A stretch of DNA of 64,000 nt from Burkholderiaceae bacterium (GTDB lineage Bacteria > Pseudomonadota > Gammaproteobacteria > Burkholderiales > Burkholderiaceae_C). The notes below the pieces were generated by a model. The model made no database searches, was not told where the DNA came from, and saw only the letters and a program-made list of their open reading frames with translations. A program made the translations under genes and the position numbers. Location of the stretch: the NCBI GenBank assembly GCA_913776825.1, contig CAJYPV010000021.1, positions 62,001-126,000 of the forward strand. The letters run 5' to 3'. Shown here piece after piece: positions 43,175 through 57,180 of the stretch (position 1 is its first letter; each line of letters opens with the position of its first letter).

Positions 43175-44788
43175 ATGAGGATGAACACGCCGGTGACGCA
43201 GCGGGAATTCCCCTTCCCGCCGGGCAAGACCTTGGTCTCGGTCACCGACCTCAAGGGACGCATCGTCTACTGCAACAGCGCCTTCATCGAAGTCAGCGGC
43301 TACACCAAGGAAGAGCTGCTGGGCCAGCCGCACAACCTGGTGCGGCATCCCGACATGCCGGAAGAGGCCTTCCGCGACATGTGGGCCACCATCGGCGCCG
43401 GCCAGCCCTGGACCGGCCTGGTGAAGAACCGGCGCAAGGATGGCGACCATTACTGGGTGGTGGCCAATGCCACACCGATGTTCCGGGACGGCCGCACCGT
43501 CGGCTTTCTGTCGGTGCGCATCGCCCCACAGCGTGACGAGGTCAGCCAGGCCGAGCAGCTCTACACCACCATGCGGCAAGAGGCCGCCGATGGCCGCCAG
43601 GCCACCGCGCTGGATCACGGCCGCGTGGTGCGCCGGGACGGCGCGGGTCGGCTGATCCGACATCTGCAACGGCCGCTCTCGGCGATCGGCTGGCCCGGCC
43701 TGCTGGCAGCGGTGGCTGCGGCTGTTGCCTTCGGACTGGGGCAGTTCGCCTCGGCGGTGTGGGCCTTGCCGCTGGCGATCGCGCTGGGGCTGATCGCCCC
43801 GGTGCTGCAGCGGCGCGCGCAGGCCGAGGCGCTGAGCGACCTGTCCCTCGCGGCGATCCAGCTGGCGGGCGGTGATCTGGATGTGCGCATCGCCGCGCCG
43901 GATGCCTCACCGGTCGGCCAGCTGCGACAGATCGTGCGCCAGCTCAGCGTCAACCTGAAGACGGTGATCGGCGACGTGGCCGGTGAAATGGACCAACTGC
44001 GCAAAGCGGTGGCGGAGATCTCCGCCGGCAACCTCGACATGTCGTCCCGCACCGAAGCCCAGGCGGGCAGCGTGCAGCAGACGGCGGCCTCGATGGAGGA
44101 GATCAACGGCACGGTGCAGAACAGCGCGGCCTCGGCGCAGCAAGGGGCGGAATTCGTGCGGCGCTCGGCGGAAAGCGCCAAGGAAGGCAACCGGTCGGTG
44201 GACGATCTGGTCGGGGTGATGACCTCGATCTCGGAATCGTCCAACCGCATCGGGGACATCACGCAGGTGATCGAGAGTGTCGCCTTCCAGACCAACATCC
44301 TGGCGCTGAATGCGGCCATCGAGGCGGCCCGGGCCGGGGAGGCCGGTCGCGGCTTCGCGGTGGTGGCCTCCGAAGTGCGCGCGCTCGCCGCCCGAACCAG
44401 TGGCGCGGCACGCGAGATCAAACAGCTGATCGAAGAAGCCGGCAGCCGCGTCGAGGCGGGCAACCGCCAGACCGGCCAGGTGCGAACCCACATGCATGAC
44501 GTGGTGAACAGCTTCACCGAGGTGCAGGCGCTGCTGGACCGGGTCAGTCATGCGGCGGTGGAGCAGCAAGGCGGCGTGGCGCAGGTCAACAGCGCGGTCG
44601 CCCACATCGACGGCCTGACCCAGCAGAACGCCGCCATGGTCGAAGAGCTGGCCGCGTCCGCCCAGGCGCTGACCCGCCAGGTGGAGAACGTCAGCGACTC
44701 GCTGCAGCTGTTCCGGCTCGATTCCAGCAAGGCCACCCTGGCCGAGCGCGACGCGGTGGCGCTGCGCAAGGGCGAGGCGGCGGCCTAG
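43175..44788 (+). CDS. Aer-like PAS-domain methyl-accepting chemotaxis protein
   Basis: A 537-residue energy- or redox-taxis receptor. The N-terminal PAS domain (about 10-120) has the Aer-type sequence [20 protein letters not shown] and the NLVRHPDMP motif, whose Arg, His and Asp match residues that bind FAD in E. coli Aer. A hydrophobic hairpin (about 160-210) anchors it with essentially no periplasmic loop. HAMP-like and signalling regions follow, with the highly conserved hairpin tip [20 protein letters not shown] and [20 protein letters not shown]. The ATG at 43175 is preferred because AGGGAG lies 6 nt upstream. There is no CheR-binding pentapeptide. Flavin binding is inferred. Confidence 0.92.
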   Translation: MRMNTPVTQREFPFPPGKTLVSVTDLKGRIVYCNSAFIEVSGYTKEELLGQPHNLVRHPDMPEEAFRDMWATIGAGQPWTGLVKNRRKDGDHYWVVANATPMFRDGRTVGFLSVRIAPQRDEVSQAEQLYTTMRQEAADGRQATALDHGRVVRRDGAGRLIRHLQRPLSAIGWPGLLAAVAAAVAFGLGQFASAVWALPLAIALGLIAPVLQRRAQAEALSDLSLAAIQLAGGDLDVRIAAPDASPVGQLRQIVRQLSVNLKTVIGDVAGEMDQLRKAVAEISAGNLDMSSRTEAQAGSVQQTAASMEEINGTVQNSAASAQQGAEFVRRSAESAKEGNRSVDDLVGVMTSISESSNRIGDITQVIESVAFQTNILALNAAIEAARAGEAGRGFAVVASEVRALAARTSGAAREIKQLIEEAGSRVEAGNRQTGQVRTHMHDVVNSFTEVQALLDRVSHAAVEQQGGVAQVNSAVAHIDGLTQQNAAMVEELAASAQALTRQVENVSDSLQLFRLDSSKATLAERDAVALRKGEAAA

Positions 44789-44929
44789 CGGCCAGTGTCC
44801 GCACGTCATCAAGATTGAGGACGTCCCTGGCGCGCGCTCTTCGGAGGCCCGGCAAGACGGCCCGGTTTCAGCGGCTCGCGCGCTAGAGTCGTTGACGAGG
44901 GTGGGAGCGACAACACAGGGGGAGGCTTC

Positions 44930-47900
44930 ATGCGGACACACGTCGCAGCGGGACGTGGTCAGATCCGGGCAGCGCTCAGCGTGTTCGCGCTCGGCCTGCT
45001 GCTGACCGCCGCCGTCGCCTGGCGGGTGGCGTCGCAGCATGAGGACGCCTTGCGGGCGCGGTTTCAGGAGCGGGTGAATGCCGCCGCCGAGAGCATCAAG
45101 GAGCGCATCGAGCGCTATCAGTTCGGACTGCGCGGCGCCCGCGGCGCGTTGGTCGCCATGGGTGAGGACAACATCCGCCGGCCCGCCTTCGTCCGCTACA
45201 TGCTCAGCCGCGACATGGCGCTCGAATTCCCCGGCGCGCGCGGCTTCGGCTTCATCCGTCGGGTGCCGGAAGCGCGGCTGCCGGCGTTCATCGAGGCCGC
45301 ACGGCACGATGGCCTTCCCAGCTTCGATGTGCGCCAGCTCGCGCCCCATGACGGTGACCGCTACGTCATCGAATACATCTATCCCGACGCCCAGAACCGC
45401 GGGGCGACCGGCCTGGACATCGCTTCGGATGCCGATCGCCGGCGCGCGGCGGTGGAGGCGATGCTCAGCGGAGAGCCGCGGCTTACCGCGCCGATCACCC
45501 TGGTCCAGGCGGACCAGCGGGCGCAGCAAGGCTTCCTGTTCCTGATGCCGATCTATCGCGGCGCGGTGGTCGCTGCCTCGGCCGCGGAACGGGATCGGCA
45601 ATTGATCGGCTGGAGCTATGCGCCGCTGGTCATCGACGAGGTGCTCGCCGGCATGGCCGATCGGCTCAAGGCGCTGGATCTGGAACTGTGGGACGAAGGC
45701 ACCGGCACCCGCTTCTATGCCGCCAATGAGGCCGAAGAGAAGTCGCCGAATGCGCTGCAGATGGCGGTGTCCTTGCCGGTCTTCGGCCGCACCTGGCGGC
45801 TGGATGCGCGCAGCACGCCGGCGATCGCGGCCTCGGTCGGCGCGCCGCGGGTGATGGAGACCTGGATCGATGGCGTGGCGTTGTCGGCGCTGGCGGCGCT
45901 GGTGGTCTTCCAGCTGCTGCATCGTCAGCGCCAGGTGCGGGCCACGCTGGGGCTGCCGGACGTGGTGCATGACGCCACCCTGCGCAATTTCCTGGTCAGC
46001 CCGCTGGCCCGGGGCGCCTTGTCCTTGTATGTCACCGGCGTGGCGCTGTATGCGGGTCTGGGCTACCGCACGCTCTGGGACGAAGCCGAGCGCAGCTGGG
46101 AAGAGGACCTCAACGAGGTCGTGACCTCCCGCGCGCGGCAGGTCGAGCGCGCGCTGGCCTCGCGGCGTCGCGGCATGGAGTTCCTGGCGGCCACGCCGAC
46201 CGCCTCCGCCCAGACCCTCGGCGGCTGGGACCGCAGCGCCACGCTCGACCGTACCCAGGCGATGGCCGCCGCCTATCTGCGCGGCGCGCCGGAAGTGGTC
46301 GCGCTGGACATGATCTGGCTGCGTCCCGCTCGGGACGCCCGCGCGCTGGAGCTGTCCGACGCGGATGCCGTCGACGAAGCGATCGGCACCGGCGCCACGC
46401 CGATGCGTCGGCTGATGCGGGACGCCGGCGGGCTGCTGCAGCGGGTCGATCTGCCGCTGTCCAGCGATGCCCGCGATCTGGTGCAGCAACTGCTGAAGCG
46501 CACTGGCAGCACCGTGGCCTATTCGCCACTGCGCAAGGAATCGCTGGGCGGCACGCAACCGGCGGTGGTGTTCAAGGCCGCGGTGATCTCGCGAGACGAG
46601 GCGGATCGACCCGTGGCGGCGCTGGTGGCCACCGTCGATGCGTCGCGTCGCGCCACCGATCTGGCGCTGCCGGTGCCGAGCCGCGTGTCGCTGGTGGCGA
46701 TCAATGACCGCGACGAACTGCTGTCGCCGCCGCTGGCCGGATCGACCGAGCGGAATGCCTCGCAGCATGAGGTGGATGTCTTCGCCGCGGCCACGCCGGT
46801 CCCGGGACATACCCGCCTGAGCCAGGTGAATGGTCCGCGCGAGCCGCATTGGAGCGTGCGCAACACGCTGGCCTACAACCCGGACTGGCCGGCGGCGAAT
46901 GTCACCTACATCGCCACGGTGCCGGTGTCCGCGGTCCGGCAGGCGGTGCATCACGAACTCTGGCATCGGCTGCAAGTGCCGTTGGCGGCGGGCGTGCTGG
47001 GCGGCGCGCTGCTGTTCTTCTACTGGATGGGCCTGCAGCGCCAGCTGCTGGTGCGCGCCCAGCATCTGCATCAGGCCGCGCTGCTGGATCAGACGCACGA
47101 CGCGTTCATCGCCCTCGATCCGGACGGCCGAGTGCTGTCCTGGAACAAGGCCGCCGAACAACTCTTCGGCAAGACCGCGCGGCAGGCGCTGGGGCAGACG
47201 CTGCTGAGCGTCGCGCCGATCGAAGCCCCGTGGCCGACCGACCTCGACCTCGGTCAGGAGGTGCAGTTCACCACCGCGCTGCTGGCCTCCGGCGCCTCGC
47301 CATCGACCTCCGGCGCATCGCCGCCTTCGGATCGATCCGGCGCTCACGAGGCGATGGCGGAGCCGACGTCGAACGAATCGACGCCTCGGTGGCTGTCGGT
47401 GCACTGCCTGCGCATGGACGCCGTCGGTCCGTGGGGCACCGATGTCATCGTGATCGTGCGCGATGTCTCCGCCGAACGCGAGGTTCGCCACCGGCTGGAA
47501 GCGCTCAACGACGAACTCGAACGCGAGGTGCAGGCCCGCACGCAGGATCTGACGCAGGAGCGGCAACGGCTCTACAACATCATCGAGGGCACCGCCGTTG
47601 GCACCTGGGAATGGCAGGTGCAGAGCGGCCAGGTGCTGTGCAACGACCGCTGGGCCACGATGCTGGGCGTGCCGCTGGCCGAGCTGGCGCCGATGACGAT
47701 GGCGCGCTGGCGCGAGCGGCTGCATCCACAAGACTTGCCGCTGTTCGATCTGGCACTGGAGCGACACCTGCATCGACGCGATCCGGTCTTCTCCTGCGAG
47801 ATCCGGATGCGCCATCAGCAGGGGCATTGGGTGTGGATCCAGTCGCTGGGTCGGGTGATGTCCTGGACCGACGACGGCGCGCCGGAATGGATGGTCGGCC

Positions 47901-50008
47901 TCCATCAGGACATCAGCATGATCAAGACCGCGCTGGAAGAGCTGGCCAGCACCGCATCGCTGCTGCAGGGGGTGCTGCGGGCCGCGACCGAGGTGTCGAT
48001 CATCGCGACCGATGAGCAGGGCACGATCACCGTCTTCAACTCCGGCGCGGAGCGGCTGCTGGGCTATCGCGCCGAGGAAGTCGTCGGCCGTCACACGCCC
48101 GCGCTGGTGCATGTGAAGGCGGAAGTCGACGCCCGCGCCGAGGAGCTGTCGCGAGAGATCGGACGACCGATGAACGGCTTCAGCGCGCTGGTCCGCATCC
48201 CGCAGCTGCTGGGCTCCGAGATGCGCGAATGGACCTATGTGCGCAAGGATGGCAGCCGCTTCCCGGTGTCGCTGGTGGTGACGACGCAGCGCGATGCGGA
48301 AGGCCGTCTGCTCGGCTATCTGGGCATTGCGCAGGACATCACCGCCCGGCGCGAGGCCGATCAGGCCTTGCTGCAGGCCCGCGACAACGCCGAGGCGGCC
48401 AGCCGCGCCAAGAGCAGCTTCCTGGCCAACATGAGCCATGAGCTGCGCACCCCGATGAATGCGGTGCTGGGCATCGCCCACCTGCTCAACCGCACCGCGC
48501 TCAATGAGGCGCAGCGGCGCCTGCTCGGCAAGCTGGAGACCGCAGGCAAGGCGCTGCTGGGCATCATCAACGACGTGCTGGATCTGGCGAAGATCGAGGC
48601 CGGCGGCCTGCAGGTCGAGTGGGCCGCGGTGCAGCCCCGCGCGGTGCTGGCCGAGCTGGGGGATCTGCTGGAAGCGCAGGCCGGGCCCAAGGGCCTGCAG
48701 ATCCTCACCGATTGCGCCGATGACGTGCCCGACGAGATCGCCAGCGATCCGTTGCGGCTGCGGCAGATCCTGCTCAATCTCGGCGGCAATGCGGTGAAGT
48801 TCACCGGCAGCGGCAGCGTGCGGGTGTCCGTGCGTCGAGAGCGCCCATCCACCGGCCCGGCGCTGGTCTGGACCGTGGCCGACACCGGCATCGGCATCTC
48901 CGAAGAAGCGCGGCTGCGGCTGTTCCAGCCGTTCGTGCAGGCCGACATCTCCACCACGCGGCGCTACGGCGGCACCGGGCTGGGTCTGTCGATCGTGCGC
49001 GAGCTGACCGGGTTGCTGGGCGGCACGATCCAGGTCAGCAGCACGCCGGGTGAAGGCAGTTGCTTCACCCTCACCTTGCCGGAGCATGAGTTGCCGGACG
49101 AGCGCCCGGCCGGCGATCTGCACATCCTGCTGCTCGGGCCGGTGGATGACCATCAGGCGGAGATTCGCCGGCTGTGCCAGCGCATGGGGTGGTCCACCCA
49201 GATCGCCCATCAGCCCGCCGCACTGCCGCAGCATGTGCCGGTGGACGTGGTGATCGCCCAGGCGCCCGTGCTGGAGGCCCTGCCCGCGTCCGAAGCGGCC
49301 GAGCGGCTGGCCGACGTGCCGGCCATCCGCGTCGATGCCGATGGTCTGGGAGAAGACACCCAGAGCACGGCGGACCTCGATGGCCACGGCGATCCGACAC
49401 GGTCGACCCCGCGGAGCGGCACCCCGCCGGTGCTGCGCCCGCCGATCAGCGCGTCGCGACTGTTCAATGCGGTGGCGGCCGCGCTGGCACCGCGCCAGGA
49501 CTACGAGCGTCTGCTGCGCGGCACCCGCATCGAGGAAGTCGACGTGCAATGGCTGCGCGGCTTGCGCATCCTGGTGGTCGATGACAGCGACATCAACCTG
49601 GAGATTGCCCGCAGCCTGCTGGAGCGCGAAGGCGCGGTGGTCGAGACCGCCGGCGATGGCCGTGAGGCGCTGACGCGGCTGGGCAGCGCGGCCGAGCCCA
49701 CCGTGGATGCGGTGCTGATGGACGTGCAGATGCCGGTGATGGATGGCCTGCAGGCCTGCCGCGTGCTGCGCCAGGAGATGAAGCTGGCGCTGCCGGTGAT
49801 CGCGCTGACCGCCGGCGCGATGGACGACGAGCGGGAGCGGGCGCTGGAGGCCGGCATGACCGACTTCCTCTCCAAACCCCTCGACCCTGCCGCTGTCGTC
49901 CGGTCGTTGCGGCTGCACATCGATCGTGCGGCCTCGGAGGCCGTGACGGATCGCATGGCGGCGGCGTCCCACGCGCTTGACAGTCCTGTCGATCAACAGG
50001 AAGCTTGA
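44930..50008 (+). CDS. Giant double-sensor CHASE hybrid histidine kinase
   Basis: A 1692-residue hybrid kinase. TM1 (about 15-32) precedes a CHASE-like periplasmic sensor (about 45-300; IKERIERYQFGLRGARGA and FPGARGFGFIRRVP), then TM2 (about 310-330). A second sensor (about 375-660) follows TM3, and TM4 is LAAGVLGGALLFFYWMGL. Three PAS/PAC segments lie between 710 and 1140. HisKA has H1170 in NMSHELRTPMNAVLG; the ATPase has DTGIGIS and GGTGLGLSIV. A degenerate receiver (about 1396-1480) lacks a usable Asp. The final receiver (about 1545-1665) has D1598 and K1649 intact. It heads a four-gene block with an Hpt gene, a REC-GGDEF gene and a second hybrid kinase. Confidence 0.92.
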   Translation: MRTHVAAGRGQIRAALSVFALGLLLTAAVAWRVASQHEDALRARFQERVNAAAESIKERIERYQFGLRGARGALVAMGEDNIRRPAFVRYMLSRDMALEFPGARGFGFIRRVPEARLPAFIEAARHDGLPSFDVRQLAPHDGDRYVIEYIYPDAQNRGATGLDIASDADRRRAAVEAMLSGEPRLTAPITLVQADQRAQQGFLFLMPIYRGAVVAASAAERDRQLIGWSYAPLVIDEVLAGMADRLKALDLELWDEGTGTRFYAANEAEEKSPNALQMAVSLPVFGRTWRLDARSTPAIAASVGAPRVMETWIDGVALSALAALVVFQLLHRQRQVRATLGLPDVVHDATLRNFLVSPLARGALSLYVTGVALYAGLGYRTLWDEAERSWEEDLNEVVTSRARQVERALASRRRGMEFLAATPTASAQTLGGWDRSATLDRTQAMAAAYLRGAPEVVALDMIWLRPARDARALELSDADAVDEAIGTGATPMRRLMRDAGGLLQRVDLPLSSDARDLVQQLLKRTGSTVAYSPLRKESLGGTQPAVVFKAAVISRDEADRPVAALVATVDASRRATDLALPVPSRVSLVAINDRDELLSPPLAGSTERNASQHEVDVFAAATPVPGHTRLSQVNGPREPHWSVRNTLAYNPDWPAANVTYIATVPVSAVRQAVHHELWHRLQVPLAAGVLGGALLFFYWMGLQRQLLVRAQHLHQAALLDQTHDAFIALDPDGRVLSWNKAAEQLFGKTARQALGQTLLSVAPIEAPWPTDLDLGQEVQFTTALLASGASPSTSGASPPSDRSGAHEAMAEPTSNESTPRWLSVHCLRMDAVGPWGTDVIVIVRDVSAEREVRHRLEALNDELEREVQARTQDLTQERQRLYNIIEGTAVGTWEWQVQSGQVLCNDRWATMLGVPLAELAPMTMARWRERLHPQDLPLFDLALERHLHRRDPVFSCEIRMRHQQGHWVWIQSLGRVMSWTDDGAPEWMVGLHQDISMIKTALEELASTASLLQGVLRAATEVSIIATDEQGTITVFNSGAERLLGYRAEEVVGRHTPALVHVKAEVDARAEELSREIGRPMNGFSALVRIPQLLGSEMREWTYVRKDGSRFPVSLVVTTQRDAEGRLLGYLGIAQDITARREADQALLQARDNAEAASRAKSSFLANMSHELRTPMNAVLGIAHLLNRTALNEAQRRLLGKLETAGKALLGIINDVLDLAKIEAGGLQVEWAAVQPRAVLAELGDLLEAQAGPKGLQILTDCADDVPDEIASDPLRLRQILLNLGGNAVKFTGSGSVRVSVRRERPSTGPALVWTVADTGIGISEEARLRLFQPFVQADISTTRRYGGTGLGLSIVRELTGLLGGTIQVSSTPGEGSCFTLTLPEHELPDERPAGDLHILLLGPVDDHQAEIRRLCQRMGWSTQIAHQPAALPQHVPVDVVIAQAPVLEALPASEAAERLADVPAIRVDADGLGEDTQSTADLDGHGDPTRSTPRSGTPPVLRPPISASRLFNAVAAALAPRQDYERLLRGTRIEEVDVQWLRGLRILVVDDSDINLEIARSLLEREGAVVETAGDGREALTRLGSAAEPTVDAVLMDVQMPVMDGLQACRVLRQEMKLALPVIALTAGAMDDERERALEAGMTDFLSKPLDPAAVVRSLRLHIDRAASEAVTDRMAAASHALDSPVDQQEA

Positions 50009-50092
50009 CGGCATCGATCAGCGTCTGCGCCCGGCGTTTCACGGTGCTCACACCGGTGACGCGGGGCGGTGCGGCCACAGGGAGGCAACACC

Positions 50093-50449
50093 ATGTCCAT
50101 GACTCCGGAGTTCGATGTCGACGGTGCACTCAGCCGTTTGGGTGGCGACCAACGCCTGCTCTGCCGTCTGCTCGACCGCTCGCGAGAGGATCTGGAAGGC
50201 GCGCTCGCGCGTCCGCTGGACCTGGCGCCCGGCTCGGTCATGGCCGCGGCGCTGCACCGCCTGCGCGGTGGTGCGCTCGGCCTGGGCGCCTCGGGCGCGG
50301 TGCGTGAGCTGGAACTGGCCGAATCCGCCTTGCAGCAACACGACGCCGATGAAGTCCATCTGCACCTCCGATGCGCGCTGGAATCGGTCCGGCGCTATCG
50401 CGACCGAATGTCCCGACCGGGCGATCCGGACCCTCGTTTGAACTCGTGA
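50093..50449 (+). CDS. Free-standing Hpt phosphotransfer protein
   Basis: A 118-residue single Hpt domain. The phospho-site is H55 in AALHRLRGGALGLGASGAV, matching the H-x-L-[KR]-G pattern with Arg in place of the usual Lys. The remaining sequence forms the expected four-helix layout. The ATG at 50093 has GGGAGG about 8 nt upstream. Its stop overlaps the GTG start of the REC-GGDEF gene by four bases (GTGA), the hallmark of translational coupling. It lies 84 bp after a giant hybrid kinase. It should carry phosphate from the hybrid kinase receivers to the cyclase receiver. Confidence 0.86.
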   Translation: MSMTPEFDVDGALSRLGGDQRLLCRLLDRSREDLEGALARPLDLAPGSVMAAALHRLRGGALGLGASGAVRELELAESALQQHDADEVHLHLRCALESVRRYRDRMSRPGDPDPRLNS

Positions 50450-51411
50450 CCTTGTCATCCCCCACCTCCCTGGAGGCGCTCGTGCGGCCCTCGTCGACCG
50501 CCCAGCATCTGCTGGTCGTCGACGACAACCCCGCCATCATTCAGTTGATCGCCCGCCTGTTGCAGGGCGTAGGCCGGTTGAGCTTCGCCACCAGCGGCGC
50601 CGACGCGCTGAGCCGCATGCGCCAGCAGCCGCCGGATCTGGTGCTGCTGGATGCGGAGATGCCGGAGATGTCCGGCTTTGATCTGTGTCGTCTGATGAAG
50701 GCGGATCCGGATCTCAAGGAGATTCCCATCATCTTCGTCACCGGCCATGGCGAGTCGGATGTGGAGGTGCGGGCCTTCGAGGCCGGCGCGGTCGATTTCA
50801 TCACCAAGCCGCCGCAGGAGACGGTGCTGCTGGCGCGGGTGCGCACCCAGCTGCGCATCAAGCGGCTGACCGACGAGTTGCGGCGCATGGCCACCACCGA
50901 CGGGCTGACCGGCGCGAGCAATCGCCGCCACTTCGACGAGCTGCTGCAGCGGGAATGCCAGCGCGCGGCGCGCAACGGGACCTCGCTGTCGCTGCTGATC
51001 GTGGACGTGGACCACTTCAAGCACTACAACGACCATTACGGCCATCCGGGCGGTGATCTCTGCCTGCAGGCGGTGTCGGGCGCGTTGGCCTCGGTGGTGC
51101 ATCGGCCGGGCGATCAGCTCGGGCGCATCGGCGGTGAGGAATTCGCGCTGCTGTTGCCGGAGACCCATCTGGCCGGCGCGATCGAGGTGGCCGAAAGCGC
51201 CTTGCGGGCCGTGCGGGCCCTGGCGATGCCGCATGCCGCGTCGCCGACCGCGCCGCATGTCACGGTGAGCATCGGGGCGGCCGCGCTGCCGCTGGCCTCC
51301 ACCGAGACCCATGCGGCCAGTCTGCTGATGAGCCTCGCCGACAAGGCGCTGTACGAGGCCAAGGCGCATGGCCGCGACCGTTGCGAGCCCCGATCGGTTC
51401 CGGATGCCTGA
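50446..51411 (+). CDS. REC-GGDEF response regulator diguanylate cyclase (PleD/WspR-like)
   Basis: A 321-residue phosphorylation-controlled c-di-GMP synthase. The receiver (about 20-140) has HLLVVDDNPAIIQLIARLLQ, phospho-acceptor D69 in LVLLDAEMPEMSG and FITKPPQE with the conserved Lys. The GGDEF domain (about 160-315) begins MATTDGLTGASNRRHFDEL, has GGEEF at 229-233, and an RPGD I-site five residues upstream. It is therefore predicted to be active and product-inhibited. The GTG at 50446 overlaps the Hpt stop; its own stop overlaps or abuts the second hybrid kinase start. The layout makes it the likely output of the phosphorelay. Confidence 0.93.
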   Translation: MTLSSPTSLEALVRPSSTAQHLLVVDDNPAIIQLIARLLQGVGRLSFATSGADALSRMRQQPPDLVLLDAEMPEMSGFDLCRLMKADPDLKEIPIIFVTGHGESDVEVRAFEAGAVDFITKPPQETVLLARVRTQLRIKRLTDELRRMATTDGLTGASNRRHFDELLQRECQRAARNGTSLSLLIVDVDHFKHYNDHYGHPGGDLCLQAVSGALASVVHRPGDQLGRIGGEEFALLLPETHLAGAIEVAESALRAVRALAMPHAASPTAPHVTVSIGAAALPLASTETHAASLLMSLADKALYEAKAHGRDRCEPRSVPDA

Positions 51412-51418
51412 GCACACC

Positions 51419-55702
<4,284 letters not shown>

Positions 55703-55713
55703 ACGACACCCCA

Positions 55714-55750
55714 AAGCAAAACCGCCGTCCCCGATGAGGGAGACGGCGGT
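55714..55750 (-). terminator. Intrinsic terminator of the outer-membrane protein gene
   Basis: On the minus strand ACCGCCGTC (55750-55742) pairs with GACGGCGGT (55729-55721), followed by TTTTGCTTT. This is a 9-bp GC-rich stem with a T-rich tail, about 80 bp after the stop at 55829. It has no T-run on the plus side, so it serves mainly the minus-strand gene. Confidence 0.82.
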
Positions 55751-55828
55751 CGATGCCGGGGCGGCCAGCCAATGCGGACCATCGACGCTTCAGCGTCATG
55801 CGCCGAGGCCGATGGATGGCGCGCAGGA

Positions 55829-56842
55829 TCAGTCCAGTCGCACGTTCAGACGCAGCCAGGTCACCACGCCCTCGGGGCGGTTCTTCACGGCGAATTCCTG
55901 CATGGTCTTGAAGTCCACGCCCCAGTTGCCGCTCTCCGCCAGATAGGCGATGACCGGACCCACCGACAGCGCCTGCACCTTGTTGGCACCGGCGGTGCCG
56001 CCGTGGTCCGCGGTGAATTGCTTCAGCACATAACCCTGCAGACCGAACTGCCACTGGTCGTTCAGGCGGTAGGTGCCGGCCCAATCCGCATGCAGGTACT
56101 GGCCCGAGCGCACACCGGTGTCGTCGTTGCGGGTGTTGAAGGAGTAGGTCGCGCGCATGCCCAGCGAGAAGCCGTTCTCCCAGGCGCGCGAGGCCACGAT
56201 CAGCGGCTTCACCGTCCAGTACTTGCCCGAGCCGGTATTCACCACGCGGTTCTTGTCATAGCTGCCGAGCGGAGCATTCACCGCCACGCCGGCGACGAAG
56301 CGGGATTCATCCTGCTGCCAGTCGAGGTAGGTCGCGAATTCCGGATCGGCCAGGCCGGTGTGGCTGCCCGAACGCGCGGCACCCGCTTGCGCCAGCGCGC
56401 CGTTGACCGCCGCCACGGCCGCCGCCGGCGTGCCGGTGGGCAGGTCGGTCGACAGGCTCACATGGGTGGTCTGCTTGACGATCGGCAGCGCGGCGGAGAA
56501 GCCGAGGTGGCCGTCGAAGATCACCTGCTCGCTGACGTAGGTCAGACGCGGCGCAAGCACATCGGCCCGCACCGTGCCCTTGACCTTCACCGGCAGCGTG
56601 CCCAGGCCCGGCGCGGTGAATGCGGTGGTGGGTTCATCGCCCTGGCTGTCGCGCAGCTTGGTGGCCTCGTAGTGCTGCAGCCAGAACTGGCCATACCAGC
56701 CCGGGAATTGCGGATTGGCCAGCTCATACGACGGCGCGCCCAGCAGGCCACGCACCTGGCTGTTCTCGGTCGCGTGGACACCGACGGCCGCGACCAGACT
56801 GAAAACAGCGACAGCGACGTCACGGAAACGATGCGAACTCAT
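55829..56842 (-). CDS. Outer-membrane transporter-like protein (phenol MetA-degradation family)
   Basis: A 337-residue outer-membrane beta-barrel protein resembling the phenol_MetA_deg (SphA-like) family. These are often encoded with aromatic-compound degradation genes and are thought to import hydrophobic substrates. A signal peptide (VAVAVFSLVAAVGVHA) is followed by many amphipathic strands and aromatic residues (GWYGQFWLQHY, LGFSAALPIVKQ, LHADWAGTYRLNDQWQFGLQ, GYVLKQFTADHGG). It ends VVTWLRLNVRLD; barrels of this family often end in a charged or aromatic strand. The ATG is preceded by AGGAGA. No degradation genes lie beside it, so substrate specificity is unknown. Confidence 0.8.
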   Translation of the reverse strand: MSSHRFRDVAVAVFSLVAAVGVHATENSQVRGLLGAPSYELANPQFPGWYGQFWLQHYEATKLRDSQGDEPTTAFTAPGLGTLPVKVKGTVRADVLAPRLTYVSEQVIFDGHLGFSAALPIVKQTTHVSLSTDLPTGTPAAAVAAVNGALAQAGAARSGSHTGLADPEFATYLDWQQDESRFVAGVAVNAPLGSYDKNRVVNTGSGKYWTVKPLIVASRAWENGFSLGMRATYSFNTRNDDTGVRSGQYLHADWAGTYRLNDQWQFGLQGYVLKQFTADHGGTAGANKVQALSVGPVIAYLAESGNWGVDFKTMQEFAVKNRPEGVVTWLRLNVRLD

Positions 56843-57180
56843 GGGGGAAATCTCCTCGTGAACTTGTTCTGTGGTGAGGTCTTCTCAGCGACGCGTCATC
56901 CGCAGATCCCCGATGAACAGGGACTTCTCGGCGGTCGCTCAAGCCGGTGCGCATCATGCCGGGGAGTTGCCGGCATCGACGTGCCAAACGTCACAAGCCA
57001 TGGCGATTAGAGGCGCGGCCCCAGTGTTCGGGGGTGGGCGCGCGGTCCGGCTTCCGTTGTAATGCGCACCGCCGCCGATCGGGTGGTCGCCTGCGTTCGC
57101 CCTGTTCATGGGGTCTGTCGGCGATCGATGGGTTCGGCGCGACCATAACCACAACACCATCACCTGCCTTGAGGAGCCAA
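56843..57180. other. 338-bp divergent gene-free region
   Basis: This lies between the outer-membrane protein gene (minus) and the chalcone-isomerase-like gene (plus). An AGGAG ribosome binding site for the minus gene lies near its start, and GAGGAG for the plus gene lies just before 57181. No other element is evident. Confidence 0.4.

Noticed and set aside
43907..50014. Minus-strand open frame of 2035 codons opposite the Aer-like and giant kinase genes
   Set aside because: It is the antisense shadow of two well-supported genes. Its product is rich in His, Gln and Arg with no domain motifs, as expected from high-GC codon bias on the opposite strand.
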